A stretch of DNA of 64,000 nucleotides from Galeruca laticollis (GCA_963921935.1 OY998180.1:62512551-62576550), one strand, 5' to 3'. Positions 32,753 through 44,572 are shown, numbered from the stretch's first letter. Numbers and translations: made by a program. Notes: generated by a model not told the origin, from the sequence alone.

Positions 32753-32756
<4 letters not shown>
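32627..32756 (-). mobile_element. 130-bp tRNA-Ser-like element with perfect 11-bp inverted termini
   Basis: TACCCCCAGAT at 32627-32637 and ATCTGGGGGTA at 32746-32756 are exact reverse complements that include a flanking TA on each side. The minus strand inside reads like a tRNA: CCCCCAG acceptor-like start, A-box-like TGGCGGAGTGCG, a Ser-type GGAAA anticodon region and B-box GGTTCGAATCT, followed by GGGCTTTTTC that could stop RNA polymerase III. About 40 extra bases separate the T-arm from the pairing 3' end. Either a tRNA-derived SINE or a MITE that captured a tRNA. It abuts the RTE 5' end. Confidence 0.6.
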
Positions 32757-32807
<51 letters not shown>

Positions 32808-32814
32808 ATATATA

Positions 32815-32887
<73 letters not shown>
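32755..32887. repeat. (TA)n microsatellite
   Basis: About 65 TA units with rare interruptions (TTTATA near 32792, CTATA near 32816). Open frames coding runs of Tyr-Ile here are artefacts. Confidence 0.95.
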
Positions 32888-32892
<5 letters not shown>

Positions 32893-33289
32893 GATCTAGG
32901 TTGAGGTTCACGAAAAAGGAAATAATAAAAGAAATAAAATAAAAATAGGATAACACAATTTGCGTAACAGTTAAAATACCGTGAAACACTAGCATCCACT
33001 ACTGGCTTGAAGCAGATTGTAATAAATTTTTGTAATTGAAATTTCAAAAAAAAGTATTTTCTTCAGTGAAACACATAATTTCTGTGTTTTGTTGATCAAC
33101 AGATATTTATTTTACTTTTTATTATTGTTCTCAAATGATAAACGTATTGTTTGCGTAATCACACACACAGTGCAAATTAAAAAATCCCTTCGAAATAGAT
33201 ATTAAAATAAATCGAATTATAATAAAAATATATTTCAAATTAAAAGGAATATTCTGATAATGAAATATAGAAAAACTTCGTAATTACGC
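32888..33289. other. AT-rich spacer
   Basis: No domain or repeat recognised. Confidence 0.4.
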
Positions 33290-34325
33290 TTAAATGTGTT
33301 TGAATAAGCCACCGTTTTGAGCTAAACAATGGCCCAAATGATTATAAAATTCATTACGAACATGGGTGAGAATTTCAAGGGTTATCTCCATACAGGCTTG
33401 TAGAATTTGTTCCCTAAGTTCATTCAGTGAATTGGCCCTCTTCTCCCGGAATCCGTAAATTCTCAACTTCACATGACCACAGAAGAAGAAATCGTTTAGT
33501 GCCAAATCTGGAGATATAGCAGGCCAACGAATGTTACCATTTGTGGAGATTATCCGATTGGGGAATAATGTATTTGAATAAATTGCTTATCGATAATTAT
33601 GCGATGCAAAACCGTCATGTTGTTACCAAATATAATTAAAGTTGACTCCTAATTGTATAGGGACAGGAGTAATTTGAATTTGCAGCATATTCAAAAATGT
33701 TTAAATTGTCGTCAATCAAAAATGGTCAAATCAAATGTTTATCTAATATTTCACATCAAACATTCAACTTTTGGGGATATTGAGTTCTAGTATTATAGTG
33801 TTTTTGTAGGTTTGCTGTGTCGATTCATCTTTGATCAAGATATTTTTTGAAAAGTTTGCATCCAATTGTCTACTGTATTTTTCTCATAAATATTTCACAA
33901 AATTCCCTTCTGCGAAATTGATCGTCTGGAATCATTTCATGGGTCTTTTTCAGCTTGAAACTAAAATAACCATTTTTTCTAATACAACTCGAATCATTTT
34001 TGGATCAACATTAAAATCCTTGGCTACATGAGTGAACGACTCTAGAAATTTATTTCCTACACTTGCACATATTAAAATATCTTTCTTTTCTTCTTTTTGG
34101 GCTGGACAATTTTGTGTACGTGCTCCGTGCTTTGTAGAAGTGACACATCCATGTCCCTCAACATTTTTTATAACCGTTCTCATTTGCTTCCTGGTAATTG
34201 GTTGGGTATTTTCGAATGGTACAATGAACAAATTTTCTACTATTTCTCGCCATTTTACAATTTGCACTTTTTGATGTATGTGCAGACTTTTTAAGATTAA
34301 CAAGGAACATTTGTCATTCAAACTC
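33290..34325 (-). pseudogene. Mariner-type transposase remnant
   Basis: The N-terminal helix-turn-helix region is open at 34321-33950 (QITRKQMRTVI-like, then HVAKDFNVDPKMIRVVLEKM). A middle stretch with many frame changes contains NVWCEILDKHLI.PFLIDDNL, the conserved strand around the first catalytic block. The C-terminus (33505-33290) has WPAISPDLALNDFFFCGHVK, where mariner-type proteins read WPPRSPDLTPLDFFLWGHVK, then NELREQI and HCLAQNGGLFKHI. The second catalytic block (QDGAPAH) has decayed to QHDGFASH. Heavily degraded and inactive. It resembles the transposase of the 60-62 kb element but is clearly older. Confidence 0.7.
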
Positions 34326-35263
34326 GATATTCATATGTCTCAGTCTGTCTGTAGTGTACAGACCCAGCTTGTCATTCATACGCTCCTAATAGAACGGTTT
34401 CCTAGAAAATCGTAATCCTCCTATTTTTATTCAAGCCCTCTCTTCATTTTCAATATACATGTTATTAGCATTAGTTCCCACTATTTATTCGTCATTCAAA
34501 CAACCAAATTTCAATCCTCATTTAATTCTAACGTAAAACGATAATCGCCTCATAGTCAGCGAGAAAATACATAAGGAACATGGCGTTATGAGTGTGTTAG
34601 AGAGAGCCATGGAGAGGTAGAGAAAATGAAGTATTAGCGTAGGTTATTTATTACAGGTAAAATACAAATACTAGAATATGATACTTATTTCGCATGTTAT
34701 GATATCCTCTTAAAGAAAAAAGGTGATACATTGAATATACATGCTTCTTCCTAACACATTGTCCCTTATGGCCATGTTAAACTACCATGTGACCTAAGAA
34801 CATTCCTCGTATTACATATACTTTAGCAGAGAGGATGCGCTAAAATCATGTTCCGCATAACCGTAAATAGGAAATCCAGAGTTTAATAGTGACTAGACCA
34901 AATTGAAATATATCCATGTCCATATATCATTCAGGGTATAACTTCAATAGATCACAAGATTATATTGTTTACCTAGATCCATTGTTTGATATTAGTACTT
35001 CCTTAGAGTTCCTTGCTTAGACCAGCCCTTCTTACAAGGCTTCAGAAGCCATACCCTGATTCCCCCACAATGCAATGAGAATGTTGTGATTTTTCCTCTT
35101 CTGTTCTTAGAAACCCCAGCCTTACAAGGCTTTCACAGGAGCACAAGGTTCCATCAGCCTCTGAGGAAATCTATATTTACTTCTCTCTGCCACTCCAACG
35201 TGGTTTATATGCTTGTTGAACGTATCAACAAATGAAACAATAGATTAGCTTAGATTTTAATGG
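34326..35263. other. Interval with no recognised gene
   Basis: A short imperfect repeat is visible: CTTACAAGGCTT near 35035 and CCTTACAAGGCTTT near 35119. Nothing coding was recognised. Confidence 0.4.
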
Positions 35264-36035
35264 AGTTACAATGCACTGAAACCTAAGGTTTATTGTGCCC
35301 CCCCCCCCTATTAGAGCTGTTCTCGTAACTATTACAGCTCGCCTTCCAGTTCCAGGGATCTAATGAACTCTAGTATCTGGAACGGCTTCAACGAGGTGAT
35401 ATCCTCACTCTTACAAGTTCCTTGTCCGAAGCATTTCTAGCGATGGCTTGCAATGTCGAGGCATTCCAAAACTAGGTGATCCTCCTCCCCACAGAATCTA
35501 CACTCGTCAGTTTCTGCTAGACCTATTCTCATTAGGTGCTTCCTAAGGTGGCAGTGTCCTGTAAGAAAGCCCGTGAGGAGATGTAGCTAATTTTTACTGA
35601 GGTCCAAATATTTTTTGGATCTAGCGGTGTCAAAGTTCCGCAGGAACTTTTTGGAATGTTCCAACCCGGGAAGGCACCGCCAGTATGCTTCTCTTTCGGT
35701 TTCCTCCTTCCTCCGAAACTATTTCTTATAGGAGCATTTTACTACACCACAGAAAGGCTCCGGGCCAATAAAGGGAGTTTGTGCTCCTTCCTGACAAGTG
35801 TATGGGCCTCTTCATATCCTGTGATTCCCGAGTGGCCAGGAGCCCAGACTAAAGAGACCCTGTTATTCTTGCCTAATTCATAATGTTTTATTCGGCACCC
35901 CCATGCCAACTGTGAGTCAATGACATAGGAGCTAAATGCTTCGATAGCTGCTTGACTATCAGAATGGATCAATATGTCACATTTGTGATAGTTTCTTCCT
36001 AGGTTCATTTCCACGCACCTTTCAATCGCAACCAT
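35264..36035 (-). pseudogene. LOA-like LINE remnant: RNase H end, C-terminal finger and 3' terminus
   Basis: Minus strand 36035-35742: ILIHSDSQAAIEAFSSYVI (RNase H DSQ block) and VSLVWAPGHSGITGYEEAHT (WxPGHSGI block, with NExAD changed to YEEAH). After stops, FLTGHCHLRKHLMRIGL and CRFCGEEDHLVLEC (CX2CX4HX4C) appear at about 35570-35440. The 3' UTR runs through a G11 run (C11 at 35299-35309) to GCACAATAAACC...AGTGCATTGTAAC at 35264. This terminus is shared with the orphan at 21.67 kb. Related in layout to the remnant at 1-1800. Confidence 0.75.
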
Positions 36036-37965
36036 AATCCTGTTACTTCTTAAATGAAACTGACTGTTTCATTTAAAAAAATAACATGAGTATATTCCAC
36101 ACAGTAAGGGACGGAACAGTAAATTTCATTAACCATTATCCTGACTATTCTTCTTTTTGGTATGATAAATAATTCGAGAAATTCAGTAATCGCTTATAAT
36201 ACATTTTTTCCTTTCCCACTTCCGTAGTCTCAATCCACAATGCCACAAATTGTTTGTTCAACCCAACTACGTCTGTCAGGCTTATGATTAAGCTTCTTTA
36301 TTATCTTACAAGTTGTTTATCCTGTGGTCAAGCTAAATATTTCCAATGCTTGTGTGATTTCCAAGCAATTCAGAGACGTATTACTGTCACTCCTGCCTAT
36401 AAATTCTTGTCTTTAGCTTGGGTTCATATATGTGCATTCTCTCGCCATATTTGGCTATTGAATCTCTATTCGCCATTCTGCTTTTTGATGTCACGTTAGA
36501 TCAGATAAGAGGTAATTCGCTTCTTCATGATCTATTGTTTGGTATACAATACAAAGTATCGGAAGAAGGTATGTAGAAATCGCTGATATATGAAATATAA
36601 GGCGTTGAGGGTTGATTGGAAAGCTTTGCATTTTGTCGAAGGGATATAGTTACATGTTGATAGGTGTTGTAAATGTTCAACATCCGAGAACATTGTTAAC
36701 ATCAAAATAATTGCTTATTATGTGATTCGAGAAATGAGAAGAAACGACTTTCGAAATGTTTAAGTTCCAAACATGTCTGGTTAGCACATATTGTACAAAA
36801 CAAAGCTATATAAAAGTGACTGAGAAATAGCAAGGTTGTACGTAAGTTGTATTATCAAGAAAACGTGAGGGAAAATCATGAAACATTTAAGATGTCATAT
36901 CTGCAGTAGACGAAACAATGAATGTATCATAGTAGATGAGTATCTGCATAGACTGCAGCTACTGGCTTGTGGATTTCTTTCTCTTGCAGATGCTGGCGGG
37001 ATATAGATGAATATACCTAATTAGATTCACGAACACATATTACAACAACTTTTTACGGTAACAGTGACATATAGACATTCAAATGGCAACTGTTCAGCAG
37101 AAAGAAGAAAGTTTGATGTTTTTGTTGGGTATGAAAAATTCTACGTTGCAGAATCTTTTCTAGAGTGACGAGTCCTGCTGATTTGTTGGTAAATGGTGCC
37201 CAAGTCAGATTATGTACAACTAACTCTTACAGTTTGTTGGTCGGGTGATCTTCTGAAGAATCTTGTGAAAAAATATTATTTGGAATTGCTAAGTATGAAC
37301 TTTGGCTTCCACTATAAAAATGACATGTATTTCTATCATGTTAACTATTATTTTCCAGATCCTCTAAGTGATAATTCGTTGAAATTTATGAAGTGTTTAC
37401 TTTTGGCTACAATAGCGTCTTTAATTGTTCATGTTATGAAAATATAATTTCATATTCGGTTATAAAGAGAATTTTGGAATATATGATGGGCTCTTTAATA
37501 AAAGTTTGTATATGTATCGGTTTATTCCAGATAACAAATGACGCGTTAAAAAAATTTTTTTTCGTTATACTGCGAAAAAGGAAACAAGAAAATTATTCCC
37601 CAAACTGTATCGCAGCATATGACACATATAAAAACTCGCATTTACATAGTACAGTTATATACATAATAATACCCGTAGTATTTTTACAGCCCCATATATT
37701 TCAGACATGTTAATGGCACACCATAAACTATTTGCTTTTGCATAACAATAACAAATGAACAAGCGCAAATATGGTTTCTCATTAGTCCATCGCCACAATA
37801 ACTCTATACAGTGGGATAGCCTGTAACTAGGTTATGAAATTTTATTTTAAATATAAATTCTTGCATTGTTTTGGCTGCTCGTTTTTTTCAAATGAAATTG
37901 CGAAATCGGTGCAGGATTTTGTTGGTATGGTGTGATTCGTGAATGAATTATTTGCGAATTATTAT
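36036..37965. other. Interval with unrecognised short frames
   Basis: Open frames at 36254-36499, 37193-37447 and 37393-37713 were read and show no domain, signal peptide or repeat signature I can support. AT-rich throughout. Confidence 0.4.
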
Positions 37966-40155
37966 AGGGGGAAAGTTGATATACATGGACAAGTTGATAG
38001 ATACAGTCTTATTTAAGAGATGGGGTGCATGCGTAGGTTTGGAAGCATGGCAGAACTTGTTGCTCTGGGTCTTATCTGTACTCACACGTTTAGTTGGAGA
38101 AATAGCAGCGACTAAACTGAAAAATTAAGCAAACATATCAGTTTTTAAGTGTTGCTGTTTGAAGTTCCACGAGACCATTTGTTTAGTCCTCTAGATATTT
38201 CGTTGTACAGGCGTTTTGGTGAGTTCTTCAAAGGTAAGGAATTCTTGTTATTGTGAGATACCTCTTTGATTTGCTTTCGAGGCAATGGCGACTTAAGCGT
38301 AATTGTGTCGTTTGGTGCAAGGAGATGAATCAGGCACGTTGGCTGTGACATATGAACTAGCAGTTGCTAACAACGTAAATATTCCAGATACTTGGATTAA
38401 ATGAAAGCTTGCTACCGCCGAGTGGTTCACGGCAAATATGTAAAGGCACTCTACCCTTTCAATAAAATCTCAGGAGGCCACAAACTTGAGTCGGGCAACT
38501 AATTTCAATAGACACAAGTTTGGTTCCATTTTTTATTAATTCAAAGAACGTTAAAGCTAAATATCATTTTGAGAGTAAGGACATTGGGAATACTGTCGAA
38601 ACTGGAGTTTAAATTGTCTAAGGGCGCTTAAAAATGTTCGTAAAAACGGAACGCGCTAAGTGCTCAAGCAACATCAGAAGAAAGAGGCACCACTGTAACT
38701 TTAGCCACTGCAATTAGTGCTATTGGAAACCAATTCCTACCTATGTAAGTCGTTCCTAGGGTTTACTTCAAAAACCAGTTTATGAAAAGTGGACCTCCAG
38801 GGTCTATTGGAACTACTTATTCCACGAGCTTACTATTCATTAAACGTATTCTTAACCACGTCAAGTCTTCCAAAGAGCAGCATGGTCTGCTTATTATGGA
38901 TAACCACGATTCCCATTTATCTATAGCTATGTCAAATTTTTGCAAAAATAATGGAATCATTTTTTATTTTCATTTCCGCCACATACGACAAACCACCTTC
39001 AACCGCTAGATACATCGGTTTTCGGACCATCTAAAAAATGTCATTTTGCAGCAGTTGATAACTGAATATTAAGTAATCCTGGGGAGACTTTATCCATTTA
39101 TCATATTCCTTAGATGGTCAATGCTGCTCTTTCAGAAGCTTTGAGCCAATCAAATATTGTATCTGGTTTTGCAGCCACTGGGGTTATGTCATTCCATCCT
39201 GATTTTTTCACGGTTTTCACGGGCGCTGATTATTTTTCATCTGATGTTACCTATCGTCCATACAGCCTGAGAAAAAGTTGTTCCTGGATGTTCAACTAGT
39301 TTGGCAGAGGATATTGAACATTTTGATCCAGGTCCATCTACCAGTAGTGACAGCTAGGGAATAGTTGTAAGGCCTGAGCAGTTGCGTGCATTCCATAATC
39401 TAAAGTAGGAAAACGAAAAAAATACGAAGGGGAGAAAACAAATGACGTCTGCAATTCTTACGGACACCCCGGAGAAAAAGAGGTTAAAACAAAAAGTTCA
39501 CGAAAGAGATCTAGAAAACAAAAGAAAGAGATGAGAGGGTCAAAAAGACATTTGGATAAATCATTGGGACTTGAAAAACTAGAAGTTAGAAAAAATAATA
39601 TTAGGAAGACAAATAAGGGTAAAAATATCGAAAAATAATCGCGAAAGTAGAAAAAAAAAACACCAAGACATATAGGGAATGATAATGAAACAAGCACGGA
39701 AGAAGATAAAGAAGATGAGCCATATTCAGCATCAAGGTCAAAATGGATTATATGAGGTATGTGGGCTCAACTAGACTGTGGATATGATACACATACGCGT
39801 GTATTAACTGCGAATCAGAAGATAAGGAGAAATGATGTATTTCTATAAATAAAATTCATAATGATTACTTTCAGATAATAAAATAGATTTTGTTCAAGGT
39901 CTTTCTTATTGTATCATTTTACTCCACACCAATATCAATATGCCCATGACTGAGGCGAATTTAGACATTCTGCCCTACTTAACTCAATATGTGTTTATTG
40001 GGATTCTGTATTTAATCTCGCAATTTCGCATATATGCTTGCATAGTAAAATACATTGAAGCATTTTTACATATTTCTTTGAATTTTCAAGTTGCAAGACT
40101 GGGTTGTAAAAAATTGTAAGCCACAAAATGTATCAACTTGCCCCAGTCTCCCTGA
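37966..40155 (+). mobile_element. Pogo/Tigger-type DNA transposon with imperfect termini
   Basis: A decayed DDE_1 transposase is flanked by related inverted ends: left GGGGGAAAGTTGATATACAT (37967-37986) and right, as reverse complement, GGGGCAAGTTGATACAT (about 40128-40144). The left end repeats the motif once more (ACAAGTTGATAGATAC). The 2.2-kb length is normal for pogo-type elements. The ends are approximate. Confidence 0.65.
38345..39800 (+). pseudogene. Pogo-type (DDE_1) transposase, many frame breaks
   Basis: In order: YELAVANNVNIPDTWIK (CENP-B-like DNA-binding region), ATNLSRATNFNRHK, KYHFESKDIGN..ETGV (first catalytic region, normally NxDETGV and here NTVETGV, so the Asp is lost), ATSEERGTTVTLATAISAIG, FKNQFMKSGPPGSIGT, GLLIMDNHDSHLSIAM (second catalytic Asp), VNAALSEALSQSNIVSGFAA, TGVMSFHPDFF, then a Lys-rich tail and WIICGMWAQLDC, a finger-like end. 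The protein would have cut and pasted the element at TA sites. The frame changes at least four times and the first Asp is missing. Confidence 0.8.
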
Positions 40156-41510
40156 CAAAACCGAAACAAATTGTTTTTAATTAGGTATTATTTGTTAATT
40201 TTATATACTTTTTGGTTAACAAGAAAATAAATAAGGAAATTTATAAACTTCAATGTTGAGGAATTTGGAAATAGGTATGGAACAGAAAATAGAAGATGAC
40301 GACAGTAATATAAATACCCTGTTAGTCAAATCATCAAATAAATTGCCACCATGTCAACGTCGAGTCCTTGCAGCTCGTGGACTACACGATGTTGAACAAA
40401 ATAGATAATTGGTTCAAATGAGTGAAATAAGGCAAAGTGTAGTTGCTATTGGTTTGGTTATTGATCAGATAGAAATTCAAGATATACTCTTTGCGACTTT
40501 GAGAAAAAATATTAAATCTTGAAGTGAAAGAAGTACTGTTATCGTTATTGCAGTGGTCAGCGAAATAATTTATTGGATCTATATTTGTTCCATTACTCAG
40601 AATTTGGGACTTTGTTCAATTCTCTTCAATTATTTTATTATGCTATCAGTTAAGCCTACAGAATTCAATAAACATCCCTTATATAAATTATGGTCTCTCA
40701 TTCCAACAATTTATTGCTCTCAACAAGGTTTCTTAACCCAAGTACTCAAATAAGTTTTCCCATCTGGTTCAAACATCATTTTCATCGTTTTAGTACGCGA
40801 GAGAAATCCTTGTTCACCTTTTATTTGAGTAATGGCTAATAAAAATAACAATCAATATGGTTTCGGTGCTTCTTTTTCATAAAGTGACTTAATTACGTTC
40901 ATTTCTATTTGTTTTTGTATCAACGAGTAACGTTAAATCATCAGCAGATAGCTTCCAATAAACCAGGAGTGTTTTCATCGATTTCTGAAGTGCAAAGCAC
41001 TCAAAGAGGACTGTCACAATTAACTAGAAATAGTAATTACCAGTCTCTTTGGTGGCACGATCAGCCGAAACCAGATTATTGTAGCAAAACCGTTTTAATG
41101 GCGTTACTTGGAAGCGCATTCTGCATCGCTAATGCACATAAAATTGAGTTTAGTTTGATTACTTTATGGAATCCCTACACATAGATAAATACTATTTATA
41201 GTCCGGTAACTACCAATGTCGTTTCACTTATATCAATTCTATACTACGGGATGGGCGCCACCGAGAAAAAGCAGCAACAGAATTAATTTGAACTCATTAA
41301 AATTGCTACAAATTCTAGTCGTCCCAGAATCTAACATGATTTATGATGACAAATATAAGAACAACATCAAATGGGAGAATCAAAATAACGAGTACCAAAT
41401 AACATTCTTTTTTAAAACCATATATAAAATATTATTTGAATTTATTGCTTACATAATTATATTAGCCAGTAAGAAGAGCGATGAGAAATGGAATGCAGAT
41501 ATGAGAGTTG
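40156..41510. other. Interval with unrecognised frames
   Basis: Open frames at 40909-41184 and 41216-41695 (the latter runs into the next element) and a broken frame near 40253-40520 (KLPPCQRRVLAARGLHDVEQ) do not match a family I know. They could be decayed transposon protein. Confidence 0.35.
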
Positions 41511-42574
41511 CTATAGTAAAATCGCAATCGGTGCGGAGTAATAAAACTGTCGGAACAGGTCATTTCAGGGGTGGGTACCTATTATTACTTTTAAGGTATA
41601 GAGACATTCGGATTACTGAAATATTTATTACGAATATATTTGACTGTCTTTATTATTTTGGTGTATTCGGTTGTAATTTTTTTATGAACATATAAACGAC
41701 TTGCATATTATTATTGTTGAAACATTTTTCAAGAACTATTGCGAGTCTTAATGACCTCAGGTAGATGGGATTATGATTTAAGAGATAATTCCCCTACCTG
41801 AAAATGGAATTTTTGTATTTTTGTTTCAAAGGTAGTTGCAGTCTGACTGTCAGCAATTATTCATTTAGTGTTCATAGAAAGAACTTGCTCGCTTCAGTTT
41901 CAGTTGACAACATTGTTGCAAAGACAAGTAATATGACAGGAGTAAGCAAATCAACAATTTTCGTATACAAAATTAGAAGTAAAGCGACAAGTGGAGTTTT
42001 TTTATATCCGCAAAGAAAGAGGTAGGCGGTAAAAAGAAAATTTACTTCACTGGAGAAATTAAAAACGCAACACTAGCTAAAATTTCGGATGAAATGAATA
42101 AAGATCCATATTTCCCTAAAATGGAACGAACGAAACTACGGGAAACGCTACAAGAATTAAAATTTAAATGGGCAAAACCTGATGGAAAAGCGATTCTAAT
42201 TGATACTGACGAAATCATTTGTTGGAGACGGAGATATCTAAGAACAATTTTTAAATTACGTGCAGAAAGGAAACCAATATTTTACTTGGATGAAACCTGG
42301 GTGAATAAAGGCTACACTGTCAGTAAAATGTGACAGGATACCAGGATAATACTGTTCCTAAACGTACGCCTATTATACCCCTAGAAAGTATTAAGATAAG
42401 AATCGGTCATTGTTATCTTTTTACAATACCGGTCGGCACAAATAAATTTCATGTTTTCACAACATTCATTACAACAGGTAGGGTAACATTACATATTTTC
42501 TTGGTCCACTTATGGTGAGCAAGTCCTATAAAAATTTGATTTATTACTCCGCACCGATTGCGATTTTACTATAG
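41511..42574 (+). mobile_element. IS630/Tc1-superfamily deletion derivative with perfect 35-bp termini
   Basis: 41511-41545 is the exact reverse complement of 42540-42574 (outer part CTATAGTAAAATCGC, inner part GGTGCGGAGTAATAAA). TA dinucleotides at both outer ends fit a TA target duplication. The interior (994 bp) codes for only the N-terminal half of a transposase. Perfect termini around a truncated gene suggest a recently moved non-autonomous copy. Confidence 0.85.
41804..42518 (+). pseudogene. N-terminal half of an IS630-like transposase
   Basis: Frames 41804-42025, 42094-42333 and 42330-42518 follow one another with small shifts. The first reads NIVAKTSNMTGVSKSTIFVY, a helix-turn-helix-like segment. 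The second includes RTKLRETLQELKFKW, RYLRTIFKLRAERKPIFYLD and ETWVNKGYTVSK, which hold the first catalytic Asp in the FYLDETWVN block. The second and third catalytic blocks are missing. Compare the fuller relative at 54.5-55.8 kb (IIYMDETYFHS). Confidence 0.75.
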
Positions 42575-43249
42575 TATTCTAATGGTATAGGTCTTTGTTG
42601 TTGGTATAGTTTTTTTTAATATTGATAGCACGATTTCAGGTAAGAGACCCTAAAACCACAATAAACTATAGGCGGACATGGGAATTTAGGCAGGATAAAA
42701 TAAATCAATGGTATCTCAATTCTCCAAAACCTAATAAATATGGACAATAGGTATGATATTTAAACATGGGAACCTAAAACCATAACATAAAAATTACGCG
42801 CACATACTACCTACTTATACTAGAAAATAGTAGTGTTCAGACACGTTTTTGAATTTATAGCAAGCTCTTCAGCTATCAATTTGATAAAAATACACTATAC
42901 CACTATACCACCGATCGTTTGTGTTATTTTATAATTGTGTTCAATATGAATTTTTTTGAAATAAGAAAATGAATATGAGGTGTAAGATTCGCCACGAATA
43001 ATAATAATATTATTTGGGTGGGAAATAAGTGAAGTGTATTTGATTTGATAATTAATTCACTGTATGTAATTTGATGTGCCGGCAATGAAATTGGCGTATG
43101 AACAAATTTTTAAAAAGAGGAAGCAGATAACACTCACCCTGATTGTGATAATATGTCTATATCGACTGATGGTGTAGATCGGACCGCCACGTGAGTTGGA
43201 GAGTCTGGAGCTATGCACTTAATTGAGCGCCTTCGGTGGGAATTAAACA
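42575..43249. other. AT-rich spacer
   Basis: Nothing recognised. Confidence 0.4.
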
Positions 43250-43600
43250 AATATATGATGATATATTTATTGCATTTGAATCAATGTTACAGCAATGAGT
43301 ACAAGTACAAAAATTATTAATAGATCTCAATCAATACAAATCCACTACATATTCATTTAATACCAAAAAGCGCAATTTCAATATGATCCAAATATATTCT
43401 GCAATTTTCCTGGCTTCAAAAAGTGTTATATTATTCAAGACATACAAGAGTAAGTTTACATTTGGAAGGCAAGCGAAATTTGGTTTCATTGATGTATAAA
43501 TTGGACAATCAAACAGTGTATGAAAAATAGTTTCCTTTTTAAGTGTATTACAAACAGTACAAGCCGTATCCAACGTATCCATTTAATGTGAATCTAAAAT
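43250..43600 (-). pseudogene. C-terminal finger and tail of an unidentified LINE
   Basis: Minus-strand frame 43582-43331: TACTVCNTLKKETIFHTLFD then CPIY, a CX2C-X9-HX4C finger with the ET..H.LF.CP.Y pattern common at LINE C-termini. The frame ends in 83 codons, followed by AATAAATATATCATCATATA, which looks like a short repeat tail near 43250. No RT is attached. Confidence 0.55.
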
Positions 43601-43830
43601 AACTAGACGTACGCAACTGGGCAAGAGTACCGGTTACCTGAATAGATAATTTTAAAAATAAGTTCACAAGAGAAAGGAAAAGAAGAATATATATAAATGA
43701 AATAATAACGAGTCGCCATACTTAGATCTAATTCAGGTAGTATGTAAAATATTTGAACAAAATAATTAAATTAATTTATTCCATATATGACCACAATCAA
43801 TATCGACAAATAGTATATTCTATATCAAGG

Positions 43831-43927
43831 GTGGAATAAGCAAAATTCTACACGAGTAGGAAGGTTTGTTTCCCGAGCCGTAGGCGAGGGAAACGATTCT
43901 ACGAGTGTAGAATTTTTATTTCCACAC
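43831..43927. repeat. ~97-bp nested palindrome
   Basis: Three sets of pairing arms nest around one centre: GTGGAATAAG...AAAATTCTACAC (43831-43853) with its partner ending ATTTCCAC (43927), CGAGTAG with CTACGAG, and GTTTCCC (43868-43874) with GGGAAAC (43888-43894). The loop is GAGCCGTAGGCGA. It could fold into a long hairpin. Probably a tiny MITE or an end of a larger repeat. Confidence 0.7.
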
Positions 43928-44188
43928 GTGTTTTAGACTACACTTTTTCTACGACTATCAAATAAAAAACAAAACAACATATATTGAAATGCGAACTCCC
44001 TCATTTCTGGGGGAGTTGTGGTGAAATCATAACTGCTATCAGTATCAAACACTAAAAAGGAATGACGCCATGTAATAGCTATAATAGCTATCATTTAAAT
44101 GAAATTACTCACTTGTTATGAAATATTAATCAATTTTAGTCTAGAATTTAAAAAAATCGATAATAGTTTAACAATTTTAACAGCAGGT

Positions 44189-44572
44189 ACTTTTAGCTTG
44201 TCTTAAATTTCTCACGTATCCGTATCCGTAACTAACTGCGCATGCGTGGACCCGTTACGTTACGTTACCTACTCTGTATACGTATCCATATCCCGACTAA
44301 AATCAGTATTCTGTGCTATTAGTGCTTTTTTATAGGTCTTCTTTGGTATTGGTTAGGTTTGATTGTAACCACAAAGTTCATTTTTAGTTTTATTTTTTTA
44401 CTGTTACCTAAACAAATTAGTGACAACCTGAAAAAGTTTTGAGGCGATATAATTAAAAACAGAACGAAACGATAAGTTATTTGCTAAAAAGGTTTTTTTG
44501 TCAACTTTTTCACGTCAACGTAATTCCAGTACGGATACAGATACGTGTAAAAACTTATAATAAGCTAAAAGT
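44189..44572. mobile_element. 384-bp MITE with 44-bp inverted termini
   Basis: Left ACTTTTAGCTTGTC...CACGTATCCGTATCCGT (44189-44232) is the imperfect reverse complement of 44529-44572 (ACGGATACAGATACGTG ... AAGCTAAAAGT). The interior is non-coding. No clear target duplication is visible at the outer edges, so the superfamily is unknown. Confidence 0.75.

Noticed and set aside
32640..32756. A functional tRNA-Ser gene
   Set aside because: The T-stem is poorly paired and about 40 bases separate the T-arm from the pairing 3' strand, so it is tRNA-like rather than a working tRNA gene.
37943..38128. 61-codon frame as a small gene
   Set aside because: It lies at the left end of the pogo-type element and shows no domain.
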